DNA of 64,000 bases, from the NCBI RefSeq assembly GCF_964340395.1, contig NC_135557.1:21975225-22039224 (forward strand), given 5' to 3'. This stretch comes from Glandiceps talaboti (lineage: Eukaryota; Hemichordata; Enteropneusta; Spengelidae). Made by a program: the position numbers and the translations under genes. Under the pieces are notes generated by a model. The model was not told where the DNA came from, searched no databases, and saw only the letters and a list, made by a program, of their open reading frames with translations. Below, piece after piece: positions 45,952 to 58,405 of the stretch (position 1 is the stretch's first letter; the number at the start of each line of letters is the position of its first letter).

Positions 45952-48047
45952 CAGCAAAATACAGAAATACAATGTTAACATATTGATTGGTGAACTGACA
46001 TTTAAAAATTGTTGATTTTCCTGCACTCCCTGGAGGAAACACCACTCCCAGGAGAAAACACTTGGTAAAATGAAAAAAAATTAAAATCACATAAACATAT
46101 CAGGATTTTAATTTTTTAGGAAATTATAAACTATGCCCTAAAGACTTATTTATTTTTTAAATAATTGTTACGCTTGGAATTTCTCCCAGCGATTTTCTTT
46201 TATGCAGACATTGTTAATGTATGAAACACTTCACAGGCTCTTTTCTATTATTTAATATACATTTTATATTATAATTTTTATGAGGGAATACATTATTCCA
46301 AAAATCAAAAGAACAGTATTATGTAGTTATTTGGAATCATGGTAAGTTAGAAATCAGTACTGTATTACCATATGCCTACTACACACTCTGATTACTATGG
46401 TGCATTAGACACTAGCACAATTAGTAATTAGAACAAAAAATATGGAATATATATCCTGGTGTCTATATGATGTCACAGGTTCTGCTATTTTTGAAAGAAG
46501 TACATCAAATTGTCAGTACAAATGTACTTTCTAATATTAATTACACAGACTGTACCATGCACAAGCCATTTAGAACAAAAAATATGGAATATATATTCTG
46601 GTTGTTCTAATATGTCACAACAACACGTGTCTATGTCACTGGTTCTGCTGTTTTTGAAATAAGAGTCAAAAAAGTTCAAAATTGCCATTACTTTCCCCGA
46701 TTTTGGAACGGTAAGTAGATGTTATTCCCCAATATTTTTCTTCATTCAGGCAGAAAATACTCATGACTTAAGGGTTGTCACTACTCGTCTAGCAACTTGA
46801 AGTAACAAAGGCCCCTTAGGTCACTCATATTTTGCTTGGCTGAATGAAGAAAAATATCAAGGAATAACATACTAAACAGTCATATTTTAATGTTGTACTC
46901 AACTCATTGAGGCTACTAATGTTAATAAGATCTTAGGTATTTGTAGAATATTAAACATAATGTGAGTAAACTTTAAATGATGGTACAATGTAATTAGGTT
47001 GTTTGGCATATAGTTTCAAATAAAAATTACCCAATTGTTCAAAGTTCTAGACAAGTGTTGGTTTCAAGAGGTAGAAAGTATGACGACAACAAATGATGTA
47101 ACACAACAATACAGTAAACAGGTTGTATCTCTTGTCTATAACGGAGAGAAACAATTTCAGCATCGCATGCAGTTCTGCTTCAGTGCTGTTGCAGCTCAAA
47201 AGGAGTCAGTACTGTTGCAGTGTTGAAAATTCTGTAGTGCATGCACGATGAAATTGAGCACTGTAAAGCAATGGTGGTTTAATAGTGACATATAGCCATG
47301 ATTCTAAACTTAATGTATTGACTTATTCTGACTCAGAGGTACATTGTATAGTGCAGTGGTAGTTTGGTGGTTTAGTTGTGACATAGCCATGATTCTAATG
47401 TATTCTGGGGTAAATACAGCATACAGCAGTTTAGAATGAAAATACATAATTCATATATTGCATACAAGATGACATACATGTACAGCAACGGATATTATTA
47501 CCGACTGATTAATAACGAACAGATAGATAGCATTGTGAGCAGCATGATGTGAAGCCTGTACATTACGGTTCATTGAAATTATGACAAGAACTTAATAAAT
47601 CCTATGTATGCACATGCCTAATTTAGATTCTGCACTCAAAGTATTACGAAAATGTGTGATGTAATGTTTTTTAAGTCTAACCATGAGATATCTCTGGAAT
47701 CTCTTGGTAAATCTAACCACTATCTTCAAAGTTTAAATATCCTGGAATCTGGTAGCATATCTACATTGTGATCTGTGGTTTTCTTTGCTTCTCACCAACC
47801 GCTTGTGATACTATCCCCATGTAGCCATTATTTTAGCTTGAAAATATGCCCTCATGCTGATTGGTCACAATGGGGAGTGATAATGCTATGTCAGCTTATT
47901 TTATTCAAATGAAGTCATGATGTTAACGGCTACTCATTTATACTCAATTGTACATTGCAATTAACACTGACATAATCTACATATAGGCTAATTATGTAAA
48001 TTTCAACAAACAGTCATGTTGGTAATGTTGATGATATCTATTAGGAG
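45952..48047. other. Upstream flank of PEA15-like gene, no gene seen
   Basis: AT-rich DNA. Two related segments with AATATGGAATATATATCCTG-type sequence lie at 46430-46470 and 46570-46605. A dispersed repeat copy is at 46590-46826. No conserved exon. Confidence 0.45.
46590..46826 (-). mobile_element. Dispersed repeat, reversed full copy
   Basis: The complement of 9263-9497: GTCTATGTCACTGGTTCTGC, CCCCGATTTT, AATATTTTTCTTCATTCAGG and a final GGCCCCTTAGGTCAC. Confidence 0.75.
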
Positions 48048-48543
48048 CAGTTAGTAATTTGTGATTTTGCTTTAAATTGCTCTTTATTAGGAGCTGTTAG
48101 TGAAGAGCAAAGCAAAATCACAATTGTTCGTGATAGGCTAGGAATCTTATAAGTGTGAGTATGGCACTATACAATATATTGTACATGAATTGCTTTATAT
48201 ACATCCATCTGAAGTCTGACAAATGTGTAATAACAAAAAAGGAGATATATCGTTGAATTTTTATCCTATTACAGTGCTTCCAATCAAAGTATGAACAGTT
48301 AGTAATTTGTGATTTTGCTTTAAATTGCTCTTCAAAGCAAAATTACAAATTGTTACAGATAGGCTTGGAATCTAGTGTGAGTATGGCACTATACAATATA
48401 CCCCGGTATTGTACATGAATTGCTTTGTCTATATATACATGTACATCTATCTGAAGTCTGACAAATGTGTCATAACAAAAAAAGGAGATATATTGTTGAA
48501 TTTTTAGCCCATTACAGTGCTTCAAATCAAAGTATGAACAATA
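48048..48543 (+). repeat. 248-bp direct tandem duplication
   Basis: Two consecutive 248-bp copies starting CAGTTAGTAATTTGTGATTT and ending TTACAGTGCTTC..AATCAAAGTATGAACA. Each has its own short inverted repeat around AGCAAAATCACAA. About 90% identical by eye. Confidence 0.93.
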
Positions 48544-48958
48544 AACTACTGCAATATTATATTAGATACATACATTACCAAAGTATGTATGTGTACGGAA
48601 TTTTGAAGGGTCAGATCAAAGAGTTTAAAACGCCGCAATTGTGTGCATCTTTTCTGATTACTTCAATCGAAACAAATTTTAAATTTGGCACCTCTTACAC
48701 TTACCAGGGTTTGTTGTTTTATAGTTATACACCACTCAGTACATCTAGTCATGATGATATATCTACCGGTAGACAGTGTTTGTTTGCAACTGAATATTGC
48801 GTGCCCATTCGGTGGCGTTATCAAAGTACACTGTAACAGTTGTTCAAGTTGCTGCTGAGTAGGCAATGTTGTGACTACTATCGCTAAATCTACATCAGTG
48901 TATCTGGGCAAGTTTACATGTATCAATATGTTCCAGTACTTTATCATTCATACTTCAA

Positions 48959-49157
48959 TAGGGAACTTGCAATCCAGACTGAGCATGCTCAGATGCAAAG
49001 GACTATGGGATTATCTGTGGTTATCGTAACACCTTTGAATTGATCATTTGTGGTTGCAAACAATGTAACAGTATTGTTTACAATACCAATTCATTAGTAT
49101 TTATTATCACATTTCCCATGATGCAACATTCAACATGGCGGGTTTGCAAGTTCCCTA
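48959..49157 (+). mobile_element. TA-flanked MITE, intact copy
   Basis: TA|GGGAACTTGCAA and TTGCAAGTTCCC|TA are perfect inverted ends; flanking bases extend the match to 19 bp. The 199-bp element holds TGAGCATGCTCAG and AACATGGCGGGTTTGC. Related copies are at 12020-12267 and 56896-57017. Confidence 0.88.
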
Positions 49158-50384
49158 TTGAAAACACAGTAACATACATGTACAGTCATGTATAGCCTGT
49201 TGAGTGTTACGGAGTCACGTTAAGAGTTTCCTATGAAGGAAATCATGACTTATGATATGTACTCTAGGTATGGTTTCTTGAAAGTTCAGGAATGTTATAA
49301 TATCAGACATTGATTCCAAACTAATCTGAAGATTGCTTTTTTTCTGACAGGCAATCACATCTGTTAAGAAGTAGAGTGCTTACAAAGCTGATGTAGTCTG
49401 AGATTTGTGACCCCAATGCAAAGGACATGTACTACATAGCTAAAAGGCATATGGATGTATTGTATAGCGTGACTTTATCTAGGGGTCATATAGTGAAAGC
49501 CTTACATGTATATAGGTGCCTGGTAAAGAAGCTTCAAGTAAATACTTCTCCGTTAAAATGGCAGGATACACAGAAACAATTATACCTGCTAAGATTTGGT
49601 TACAAAACAGCTTACTGGTATAATCACAACCTTCATAGTGATTAATTGATATACTCGGGATAAGTGATCGATGTCTTGGATTAGATAACTTAATCTGGGA
49701 TTAGTTTAAAATGATAGTCTTAATTCTACCTTGGCATAGTGATCAATGAAGAGATTATTTGAAACACTATCTTTGTACAATTCCATCTATTGAGAAAGTC
49801 TTACAGGAAAAGTACAGTCAGGCTATGTCTGACTTTGCACACTAAGTGATTATTTCTATCAACTCTATGATTTTGGGAGATAAAATAGCACTTCAATGTG
49901 TTGACAAGGAATTTTTTTACTGTCTGTATTTTGAGGGAGGTGAGTGACCATGTACAAGTAATGGCGCCAGCATCACACTGCCAATAGGTAAGGCTATTAT
50001 AAATCTCAGTGTTTAGGAATAAAGTAGTTGAATAATATGAATTCAACAAGCCGAAATGAAGGTGTTAAATTGCCTTTAGTAAAAACAGAATGAAATTAAA
50101 ATCTAAATGCATTGGTTACCATACACAAAATTGTCTTGAAAAACTCCCTGATGAATTAAAAATTTAATTGCACTGGTTATAATAAAAAAAATTAAAAAAA
50201 CAGTTCAAATTTGTATATATTAACAGAATATTAAGTTTTTGACATGTCCTGGTAGACAACCATTAACATATATTGAAACTTAATTTAGCTTAGAACATAC
50301 TGTAAGGATGAAATATGAAATATTTGTAAACAAAAAGGCAGTATAATTAATTGAAAATTCTTATTCTATAGGCGTGTCCTGATT

Positions 50385-50551
50385 CAGATTTCCTTGTTAG
50401 ATTTAGATTTCCTTGTTAGATTCAGATTTCCTTGTTAGATTCAGATTTCCTTGTTAGATTCAGATTTCCTTGTTAGATTCAGATTTCCTTGTTAGATTCA
50501 GATTTCCTTGTTAGATTCAGATTTCCTTGTTAGATTCAGATTTCCTTGTTG
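50385..50551 (+). repeat. 19-bp tandem repeat, ~9 copies
   Basis: Unit TTAGATTCAGATTTCCTTG repeated with virtually no variation, so probably recent. Confidence 0.97.
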
Positions 50552-50676
50552 AGACAGGTTTTCTTAACAAGTCACTTACCCTCACTACTTATTCACTCTG
50601 AGACTTGGCTATCTGTCTTGACAATGTCGTTCACCAGATCTCTCTGTCAAGCCAGTATAATGCTGAGTCAAATACG

Positions 50677-51097
50677 TACAGGTAAAACAGCGAGGGATCG
50701 CCAAACAACTGTGCGTATCATGCACATTTTATGTTCCCTAAGAATACTTTACAGAGACAAGAAACAGGCTTCCCACAGACCACTCAATACAAATATAAAC
50801 AACACCACACTCCTGCCAACAAGCAGCCTGTACACTCATATCACTTGTAACTTTGAATCAATACACTTGTATGTGTCAAAATCTAAGCCTGTAATGCAAT
50901 AGCTTTCAATAGCTTGTTTATTCCAAGGACATGTGTGTGCATGTGTCTGTGTATCAGTAGGGGTCAGATGATGTTGTTTATATTTGTATTGAGTGGTCTG
51001 TTAACCCAGTTTCTTATCTATCTAAATTGTTCTTAGGGAACATAAAATGTGTATGATACGCACAGTCGTTCGGTGATCCCTCGCTATTTTACCTGTA
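50677..51097. mobile_element. Foldback element, 421 bp
   Basis: The left arm starting TACAGGTAAAACAGCGAGGG pairs with the right arm ending CCTCGCTATTTTACCTGTA. Arms of about 140 bp include AACTGTGCGTATCATGCACA, TTATGTTCCCTAAGAA and CCACTCAATACAAATATAAA with their complements. The loop is about 140 bp. Confidence 0.87.
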
Positions 51098-51311
51098 AGT
51101 CTCTGGACTAACTAGTCACTACATATATTCATTATTAAATGACTAAACATTTATTCTGTACACACAAATCTTTTAAACTTATCTGTTAATTAAAATCAAC
51201 TTTATATGGGCACTACATGTATGTTACCTATTTTGACGTCGTTTTCAATTAACAGGCAATCAGCAGCTGGTGAAATGTTTAGTTACAACTTACACAGTCA
51301 TATACTACCAA

Positions 51312-51425
51312 TACAAGTCTTATCTGAGAGATTTTTTACTTCAAACAAAGTTTAATTAATATACATACAAGTACTATATCTTATCTGAGAGATTTTTTAC
51401 TTCAAACAAAGTTTAATTATATACA

Positions 51426-51457
<32 letters not shown>

Positions 51458-51895
51458 CATACACATACATACATACATACATACATAAATACATACATAC
51501 ATACATACATATACATACACATACATACATACATACATACATAAATACATACATACAGACAGACCGACATACATACATACATACATACATACACACATAC
51601 ATACAATACATGCATGCATGCACACACGCACGCACGCACCCATACGTACATATGTACATACGTACGTACGTACGTACGTACGTACGTACGTACATACATA
51701 CATACAATACATGCATGCATGCACGCACGCACGCACGCACGCATCCGTACGTACGTACGTACGTACGTACATACATACATACATACATACATACATACAT
51801 GTACTATGTCTTATCTGAGAGATTTTTACTTCATACAAAGTTTAATTATACATAATACAAGTACTATGTGTTATCTCAGAGATTTCAAACTAAAA
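51312..51895 (+). repeat. Tandem repeat invaded by ATACAT/ACGT microsatellite
   Basis: Four units of about 50-70 bp share CTTATCTGAGAGATTTTTTA and CAAAGTTTAATTATA. Between units 2 and 3 the short ATACAT junction has grown to 380 bp (51420-51800), a mosaic of ACAT, GCAT, GCAC and ACGT tetranucleotides, with one block roughly duplicated. Overlapping MYVC or HTYV frames are artefacts. Confidence 0.93.
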
Positions 51896-52293
51896 TTAAC
51901 CTGGTAGTCATGGTGTCATGCTGGTTAAGAAACTTAAAGAATGTTACAAGGAATTGATATTGATGTCAAGTCATTCCATGTAATTAACAGCTTCATGAGA
52001 ATGTTAACATATAATTCCATTTACCTGACTAATCTGTATTAATAATCCATATATTGCTATCAACTGTAAACTGGAATCTCTGCTATCTGGGAGTGTTTAT
52101 ACAGTTAGCAGTCCATTAACGATATCAAATGTTCCTTGAATCATTTTTCTGACAATCCTTTATGCAACTAATATGTATTCCTATGGTAGTTCACCATCCA
52201 TGGTACTTCCATGCTATCAACTAAAGGTTTGTTCTGTAATTAAATAACACTAAAAACCTAAGAAAAACACAGTCAAGCTAAATGTTCTTACTT

Positions 52294-52630
52294 AGGCCTA
52301 TAAAAAAAGTTGTTTAGTTCTCATCCACCTAGTTTTTCACTGCCGATCCTTAACTTTTTTTTTTACATTCGAGAAAAAAATAATACAATCACGAAAACAG
52401 TGCAGTCTTGTCAGAAATAGCGGATGTGGAAACTGACATCAACTTAAAAAGACAATATAAAACTGTTCTTCCAATCTACAATGGCTGTACATCTGATGGC
52501 AAGAAACTAATAACACAGAGACCATATGGAAAAAATATAATAACAAAATAAAATAAAAAATCTACCTACCCCACCTATTCTAAAATTGAGTGTAACCGGA
52601 ACCACACAATTTTTTTTTTTATGGCCCTAT
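52294..52630 (+). mobile_element. AGGCCTAA-ended MITE, copy 2
   Basis: AGGCCTATAAAAAAAGTTGT at the left; CCACACAATTTTTTTTTT then ATGGCCCTAT at the right. Interior as in 31678-32056. Confidence 0.83.
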
Positions 52631-52719
52631 GTCATTGACTTTCAGTATTATTAAGAGAGCATTCATAACTTGTCTATCCAGATTACTGTATTACAGTATG
52701 TCAATTGTTCCTGAGTTCA

Positions 52720-53200
52720 ATCCTTTCTGCTAGTAGATATGGTCTTGTGTCTTTCTGTGTTGGATTTATTTTAGCTGAATATGTGTACAAGTTTTACCAT
52801 GAAATAAAGCCCTGCTACATGTATGTAACACACTTTACGACTTGTCAAATTTTTATTTTCATCTGTTATGAAAGGTGTGAACAGCATTTGTACTTTGCAT
52901 TTGCATTTTGTGCTGAATTCATTTTAGCTTCATGTGTACAATTTTTACCATGAAATAAAGACCTGCTACATGTATGTAACACACTTTACGACTTGTCAAA
53001 TTTCTATAATTCACATGTTATGAAAGGTGTGAACAGCATTTGTACTTTGCATTTGCATTTTGTGTTAGATTTATTTTAGCTGAATATGCGTAAAAGTTTT
53101 ACCATGAAATAAAGCCCTGCTACATGTATGTAACACACTTTACGACTTGTCAAATTTCTATAATTCACATGTTGTGAAAGGGTAACACTAACAGCATTTG
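52720..53200 (+). repeat. ~151-bp tandem repeat, three copies
   Basis: CCATGAAATAAAGCCCTGCT recurs at about 52798, 52949 and 53102, each followed by ACATGTATGTAACACACTTT and ACGACTTGTCAAATTT. An 82-residue open frame across it merely reflects the repeat. Confidence 0.92.
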
Positions 53201-54206
53201 CACTGAATACGGCAGGTTGAGATATTTATGAGTAGTATGCACTTTTCACTATAAAATTAAATTCTGCTTGACATTTCCTAAATTGATACATTGTATTCTA
53301 CCAATTTTTTTCCAAATAATATGACTACAGAAGACTGAACAAACACATGGATGACAGGAAATAGAATCATTCACATCACTGGATATTGTAGACATGGTTA
53401 CCATGGTTTCCAATCAACAATCTCATTCTCCTCAAGGCTTGAATGGTGCATTGCCTGAAGTCTTATACTAAAAACGGAAATTGCAAGAATTGCATTTCTG
53501 TTCCTCTTTTTTCATAACTTCTTGTTGTACAATACATGTATGATATTAAAGACATTTGTTTAAACAAGCAACATTTTGAATTTATGAAATGTAAACAAAC
53601 TGCATTCACTTTTAAACATTATGCAGATAATGATTGTAACATACAAATTAATGTACAATCATGGATGGAGACTGAATAGCTTGGACTACAATTACTAGAT
53701 TGGAGAGCTGTGTGTACGTGTATAATATTCTGGTAATCGAAGCTTTAGTTTACTATATTAAAGACAGACACAAGCTGAAATTATTGTCGTAACATGTTGA
53801 TGCAACAGCAAGAAGCTATTGAATGGATGTTGGTTTAATAATAGTCTCAGTAGGGTGGCTCTCTGAAAGCTAGTTCTATAGCTTGATGTGTACTGTGTTT
53901 GGACTTCAATCGTTATTGAATGTGGTACAACTCTAAGGTAGTGCTTTGGTTATATGGAATCACCCTGTAATCAGGATGATGTAAATACTGAATGAGCTGC
54001 AGGTTGAATGTGTGGCTACTTGAGGAAACTTGCAATCATCAGTGCTACTGTCGGGTTTGATATCTGAGGTTCAACATACTTTAATATCAACATGCTGCAC
54101 AAATAGTTTCAGCTTCAAATTGTTTTTATGTAACGTAGCTTCCCAATAGCTGACTTGCCGTCATTGTATTATCACATTCTTAAAGGGGAACATCACATCG
54201 TATCAT

Positions 54207-54208
<2 letters not shown>
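53201..54208. other. AT-rich intergenic DNA, no gene seen
   Basis: No gene, RNA or repeat family recognised. Confidence 0.45.

Positions 54209-54303
<95 letters not shown>
54209..54303. repeat. (TA)n microsatellite
   Basis: About 47 uninterrupted TA units, self-complementary. Confidence 0.98.
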
Positions 54304-54305
<2 letters not shown>

Positions 54306-54940
54306 AATACATATTGCCTGGCACCCGTTTATTACACCTTAGGGACTGTGAGTTACCAGAATCACATGCTATTTCCCGAGGCCGAAGTACTGAATTTTGA
54401 ATATTAATCACATTGTTTGCATAAATTATCATGCAACTTAGCATATCATCTGAAACATACATAATAAATTTACAATAATACACTGTGACGCTTAAATTGT
54501 TGAAAGTACTGAATTTCGAATATTAATCACGTTGTTTGCATAAATTATCATTTTGACTCAAAAAGCAACAAATAATCAGTAGAGATCTGTCTGTTATCAA
54601 ATTTAACTTTACAAAGTGATACATTCACACCAGAGAATTCTAGATTTTTGTCTTTTAAAATCTCCCAAAAATAAAATATTTAGAGTGAGCTTTGGATAGT
54701 GAAAGATGTATTTTTGATAATATACAGCAAGTACCGGTACTGTGAACACCATGTATCAAATATCAATTTCTGATATTTGATGTTTTCATAAATATCACAA
54801 TAGAAACATTAACAGACAATACTGTGACTTATATTTTCATTTGATGTAGTTCATCACACTGTTTGGCAAGAAAAAAGAGAACACAAGATGTTTATTTTAA
54901 AACAATATTCTTCTGACTTTAAATAATTTAAAAATTGTTT

Positions 54941-55264
54941 TGTATGTATGTATGTATGTATGTATGTATGTATGTATGTATGTATGTATGTATGTATGTA
55001 TGTATGTATGTATGTATGTATGTATGTATGTATGTATGTATGTATGTGTGAGTGTGTGTGTATGTATGCATGTATGTCTGTCTATGTATGTATCATTTTG
55101 TATGTATGTATGTATGTATGTATGTATGTATGTATGTATGTATCATGTATGTATGTATGTATGTATGTATGTATGTATGTATCATTTTGTATGTATGTAT
55201 GTATGTATGTATGTATGTATGTATGTATCATGTATGTATGTATGTATGTATGTATGTATGTATG
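54941..55264 (+). repeat. (TATG)n array with higher-order interruptions
   Basis: Long TATG runs are broken by TATCATTTTG and TATCATG; this pair of interruptions occurs twice with similar spacing, so a block of about 90 bp has been duplicated as a unit. MYVC repeat frames are artefacts. Confidence 0.97.
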
Positions 55265-56089
55265 CTTTGCTGTGTTACTTTTTCCACTTACATTGTATAT
55301 GGCACTGAAGGTAATGATGACAACTTTTTGTTGTCAAGGTTTGACAATACTTTTTGTCGGTAGTGTCATAGACAAGTAAGAAGATACTAGTCTGTGGTAG
55401 TGTGTATATAACTTATAAGTGGTAGCTGGCTGCATGGCATGAATGCTGTACGTTACAGGTAGTCCTGAATATTCCACACACCCTGGTGCTCATATCATGT
55501 GATTCTAGCTGGTATTGTAGATGCATATTAATGTACAGTTCAAACTGTTAAGTAAATATACAGCTCTCGTAAATCATAATTTGACAAGGTTTCTTTATTT
55601 CCTCTGTTCAAAGAAACCCATAACATACCAGCTTTTTTGACTATGACTACAAAAAAAATGATTCATTACAGTAAACTTTGTATTTTCTGTCAAAAGATGC
55701 AGGGAGTATACAATTTAATAATAAATCAACTAGTCAAACATTTTGAAATTCTGTTCATGCAGGCACCTACATTGTATAAACATATCATGAAAACTGACCT
55801 GGACCAGAATGTCACATTGAAAGATCAGTAGTTTTTGACCATATTCATTTTTGTCAAATTTTTATTTTAATGCTTGGTACCTGCTTCATAGTATTCATTA
55901 TAGCCACTACAAATATTATAAGTACATGTATACACTGTATTTTAGATTTTTTGTCATAGAATAAAGCACATATACATAATACATGTTAAGATATATTATC
56001 TAATATAACTTATAAGTGTAAACAAACAAGAAACATTAAATAAATGAAAACATACCATCATTACTTATGACACCCATGGCTTATGAAAC
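55265..56089. other. AT-rich intergenic DNA, no gene seen
   Basis: Nothing recognised. Confidence 0.45.
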
Positions 56090-56423
56090 CCATGGCAGCA
56101 TGCATGGGCCCACACTGTGCTTATTAAAGCACTTGATCATTACACCTGGTATGGCTTTATGGGATGCAGCACAATAGCCCTTTATACTTCCTCACATCCC
56201 TGGGGAATATACAACACACCAGTCTTTATTAGTTCAAAATCATTCACATTGCAACTCTATCCTACCAGGTCCCCAATTATACAGCTGAGTTGACTGGGGC
56301 ACAATCTTGATTCAAATCTTGTCAAAGGATTTTAGCTACTCAGAAACAAATGGTAGTTACAAGGCTCAAACCTATAACCCGCAGACTTCTCACTGACCAC
56401 GTACTCTAACCATTCAAGATCTA
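56090..56423 (-). mobile_element. SINE with conserved core, reversed copy
   Basis: The complement shows GAATGGTTAGAGTACGTGGT, GGTTTGAGCCTTGTA, TGCCCCAGTCAACTCAGCTG and GGGGACCTGGTAGG, in the order of the copy at 40306-40680. Confidence 0.78.
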
Positions 56424-56895
56424 ACTCCAAATTTTATATTATTGGACAATTATTGTTATTATTATGTGCCATACATTTACAAGTTGTTGAAAAGTAATTA
56501 GTCTGGATCATTTTATACATGTCAATATTAAGCTGTATACTGTTCACAGCTAGCACATGTACAATAGTGTGCCCTCGGCTCTCTAAGCCAATTTGAAATG
56601 CAGCAATTTCTTACGACCAACCATGTGTCCCATAAAAACCTAGTTATCATTATTTTAACCCACAATGAAAAATTTCTTGCATTACAAGACACACTGTGGC
56701 CAAAATGACATACTGATTTGCATATAATATTTATTCATTTCAACACCCCATATCTCTTAATCTTATATATGGGTGTATTGGCATAGACTATAAGATACGT
56801 CATGCTGTTCAGCCCTCAGGCTTCTTAATGAGTGTTGGCTGATAGAGATGTATCACAAATATCTGTATTTTACAGAATAAGATAGACAGGAACAA

Positions 56896-57075
56896 TAGAG
56901 ATCTTGCAAACCTGCCATGTTGAATATTGCATTATGGGAAATGCAATAATAAATACTCATCAATTAGTATCATAAATGTTGATACATTGTTTGTCAACCA
57001 CAAATAATCAATTCATAATATATGATATGATATGATATAATATAATATAATATCATATATCATATCATATCATAA
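56896..57075 (-). mobile_element. TA-flanked MITE fragment with AT-rich palindrome
   Basis: TA|GAGATCTTGCAAACCTGCCA and TTGAATATTGCATTATGGGA match the 12 kb and 49 kb copies to about 57017. The sequence then runs into TATGATATGATATGATATAA and its complement (57018-57075), a small AT-rich palindrome where the element is truncated. Confidence 0.75.
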
Positions 57076-57588
57076 TAGTCATTAACTTCAGAATCAGTCC
57101 TTTGCATGTATTTGTTGTGAATATGTTTTAATTTTTCAGTATCAATACACAGTGACATTTTCATTATATTATTATAATTATCAATGTAAATAGCAAACAA
57201 ATTACAGTTTCTGTGGTTTTTAAATTTGCATGTACTGTAGTTTTTTTCATACACTGATTCTGAGGAGAGGAACTGTTAAAGATTTATGAAATGTTATGAA
57301 ATTGTGTGAAATCTGTGTTGAAATAACTTGTGAACTCAGGTATGTGTTTTGTATAGATGTTACTTCCAGGGCCAAACAATAGCACTGCCTCTATATTACG
57401 CTATGGTACAAGAATGCCATTCAAAGCAGATTTGTAAATAGAGAATGAAATACAACTGACGACAGTCACTAGATGGCATTGTTCCCTTGGTATTCCAGTC
57501 AACGTGATGTCATTTGTTATTCATCAGACTAACTGTACATCAATTCTACTCATGTATTAGTCTACGGTCTATGTTATTCTTTCCGTTG

Positions 57589-57596
57589 TGACGTCA
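57589..57596. promoter_or_regulatory. Palindromic CRE (TGACGTCA)
   Basis: A full cAMP-response-element palindrome; on the minus strand an ETS-like AACGGAAAG follows. It could mark a distant 5' exon or enhancer of the PEA15-like gene, but nothing else supports this. Confidence 0.25.
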
Positions 57597-57821
57597 CTGA
57601 GTACGACGGGGAACAACTCATTTCAAATATTTATATTCAGGTCTTAACATTGATATCACTATCAAAGGAGTCTTTCAAGTCTTCATGTGAATACTTAATT
57701 AATTTTGTTTGGCATTCCTAGATTACACTGATGACTGTGGCATCTCACACATAATACAATCAATGACTAAAACATGCCTATTTCCTTTTAAGCTAAATCT
57801 AATTCTTTCTCACATTTTAAG

Positions 57822-57822
<1 letters not shown>

Positions 57823-57880
<58 letters not shown>

Positions 57881-58040
57881 CACAAACACAAACACACACA
57901 TGTACACACAAACATGCACATAAACAAACAAACAAACACACACACAAATGCACACAAACACAAACACACACACACAAACACACACACACACACACACATC
58001 TAGATATAGATACATATATACTATATGTGACTCACAGTGA

Positions 58041-58080
<40 letters not shown>
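57823..58080. repeat. (CA)n and facing (TG)n tracts
   Basis: (CA)n at 57824-57875 with CA/CAAA-rich sequence to 57998, then a mirror (GT)n at 58044-58079. The two complementary tracts could pair into a hairpin with a loop of roughly 170 bases. Confidence 0.95.
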
Positions 58081-58225
58081 AAGTTAATATCTCCTCCATA
58101 TAATACATGTGATGCGAATGAAATGATGTATTGTGTTATGTTATTTTGTTTATTAAGATGTCATATGTGGACTTAACAAATTATACAGATTTGTTTTTTC
58201 TCTGCTTCAATTATTAAGACTCAGA

Positions 58226-58405
58226 AGAATTATCATACCCAGAAAGTACCAGCTGGATTGCCAATCTCAGTAGAATTATCATACCAAGAAAGTACCAGCT
58301 GGATTGCCAATCTTAGTAGAATTATCATACCAAGAATGTACCAGCTGGATTGCCAATCTCAGAAGAATTATCATACCAAGAATGTACCAGCTGGATTGCC
58401 AATCT
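58226..58405 (+). repeat. 46-bp tandem repeat, four copies
   Basis: AGAATTATCATACCAAGAAA then GTACCAGCTGGATTGCCAATCT; step of 46 bp with few differences. Confidence 0.96.

Noticed and set aside
47035-47226. Possible small exon with a 63-residue frame
   Set aside because: No conserved peptide recognised and no convincing acceptor/donor pair; indistinguishable from chance in this composition.
51397-51838. Cys/Tyr/Val-rich frames of 127-141 residues
   Set aside because: Translation of an ATACAT/ACGT microsatellite in all frames.
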